Of a stretch of 42,908 nt of DNA, positions 42,221 to 42,908 are shown one piece after another. Within the stretch, counting starts at the first letter, position 1; each line of letters starts with the position of its first letter. The DNA is from Pseudomonas sp. Irchel s3f7 (GTDB taxonomy: Bacteria; Pseudomonadota; Gammaproteobacteria; Pseudomonadales; Pseudomonadaceae), in contig NZ_FYDO01000012.1 in NCBI RefSeq assembly GCF_900187615.1, forward strand, positions 117,864-160,771, read 5' to 3'. The notes under the pieces are model-generated. The model was not told where the DNA came from, ran no database searches, and saw nothing but the letters and a program-made list of their open reading frames with translations. A program made the position numbers and the translations under genes.

Positions 42221-42908
42221 ATGCACGATTACGCGAAGTTTTATATCGACGGTGAATGGGTAGAGGCCGCGACCTCCCAGCGCCAGGAATTGATTGATCC
42301 GACTACCGAAGAAGCGTTTGCCACGGTCGCCATGGCGACCGTTGAAGAGGTGGACACTGCCGTGGCCGCAGCTCGGCGTGCATTCAAAAGCTATTCGCAG
42401 TCTTCCCTCGATGAGCGTTACGACCTGATCAACCGTATCATCGAAGCCTACGAATTGCGCGCCGATGATTTTGTACAGGCCATTGCGCAAGAGGTGGGTA
42501 TTCCCTGCAGCGCCCGTGCTCAGGTCATGGGGCCAATCGAACATATGAAGGTCGCTCGCGACCTGTTGAAGACGTACGAGTTCGAGGCGCGAATTGGCAA
42601 TACGATCGTTCGCCGTGAACCCCTGGGTGTCTGCGCACTGATCTCGCCTTGGAACTGGCCGATCCAGACAACCGTCATCAAGCTGATCTATGCGCTGGCC
42701 GCCGGTTGTACAGTCGTATCCAAGTCCAGTATCAACTCTCCGGTCAGCGCTATTTTGCTGACAGAGGTGCTGGATGCCGCGGGCGTACCCAAGGGCGTTT
42801 TCAACATGCTCAACGGCTCGGGGCGAGTGATTGGCGAGGCGATGTCGAGGCATCCCGATGTCGACATGGTTTCCTTCACGGGCTCGACCGGTGCCGGTGC
42901 GCAGGTAG
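42221..42908 (+). CDS. Aldehyde dehydrogenase, copy 2 (cut by window edge)
   Basis: The first 229 codons are visible. The protein begins MHDYAKFYIDGEWVE and follows the 35156 enzyme closely, including SPWNWP and VVSKSSINS; the catalytic Glu and Cys lie beyond the edge. The ribosome site GGAGGCACCAGCAAG is nearly the same as that of copy 1. Nucleotide identity to 35156 is about 87% up to 42736, then complete from 42737 to 42907. It follows GMC copy 2 by 72 nt and is its likely partner in alcohol-to-acid oxidation. Confidence 0.9.
   Translation, partial: MHDYAKFYIDGEWVEAATSQRQELIDPTTEEAFATVAMATVEEVDTAVAAARRAFKSYSQSSLDERYDLINRIIEAYELRADDFVQAIAQEVGIPCSARAQVMGPIEHMKVARDLLKTYEFEARIGNTIVRREPLGVCALISPWNWPIQTTVIKLIYALAAGCTVVSKSSINSPVSAILLTEVLDAAGVPKGVFNMLNGSGRVIGEAMSRHPDVDMVSFTGSTGAGAQV

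Noticed and set aside
1..42908. tRNA, rRNA, CRISPR array, insertion sequence or prophage
   Set aside because: No cloverleaf-like cluster, spaced repeat array, transposase or phage protein could be recognised by eye. A tRNA or covariance-model scan would settle the RNA part.

Overview
The window looks like a chromosomal catabolic region of a fluorescent-type Pseudomonas (inference). The signs are moderately high GC coding sequence, an OprB-type porin, NepI-like and TtuB-like transporters, LysR/IclR regulators and typical pseudomonad start contexts. I see no rRNA, tRNA, CRISPR array, phage gene or intact insertion sequence.

Layout. 1-4846: the start of an OprB-like porin (minus, cut by the window), about 1 kb without a gene, an AbrB-type membrane protein divergent from a LysR regulator, and a NepI-like exporter. 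5083-6534: a decayed LysR fragment, then a tartrate/D-malate-type dehydrogenase. 6927-11653 (minus): a sugar-type ABC importer (binding protein, double ATPase, permease) followed by an SDR. 12404-18353 (plus): SMP-30 lactonase, GMC oxidoreductase, aldehyde dehydrogenase (ALDH), MmgE/PrpD protein and a small ABM-fold protein. 18608: an IclR regulator. 19833-24811 (plus): ALDH, SDR, MHS-type transporter and an exported SMP-30 protein. 24905-30109 (minus): MmgE/PrpD, SDR, TtuB-like transporter and a second ALDH, divergent from a LysR gene at 30278. 31352-33755 (minus): cupin protein and a GabD-like dehydrogenase. 34290-38587 (plus): SDR, ALDH, HpcH/HpaI aldolase and a ketopantoate-reductase-like protein. 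38734-42908: a LysR gene divergent from an NAD(P)-binding reductase, a second GMC oxidoreductase and a second copy of the 35156 ALDH, cut by the window.

How the parts fit (inference). The content suits uptake of an alcohol-, polyol- or lactone-bearing compound, stepwise oxidation of alcohol to aldehyde to acid by GMC/SDR and ALDH enzymes, lactone opening by SMP-30, rearrangement by MmgE/PrpD proteins, and cleavage by the aldolase to pyruvate plus an aldehyde. That aldehyde could be succinic semialdehyde, which the GabD-like enzyme would feed to the TCA cycle. I cannot name the substrate and do not recognise the set as a described pathway.

Two results stand out. A 19-bp palindrome-like element (best copies TATCCCrC-N3-GyGAGATA) lies in the -35/-10 spacer of five candidate promoters. 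They head the ABC, SMP-30/GMC, 19833 ALDH, cupin/GabD and SDR/ALDH/aldolase operons, so one repressor, most simply the central IclR protein, could control nearly the whole block. Second, the region has grown by copying: GMC genes about 95% identical at protein level, two ALDH pairs, a chimeric GMC-ALDH junction, and a 171-nt tract of perfect identity that suggests recent gene conversion.
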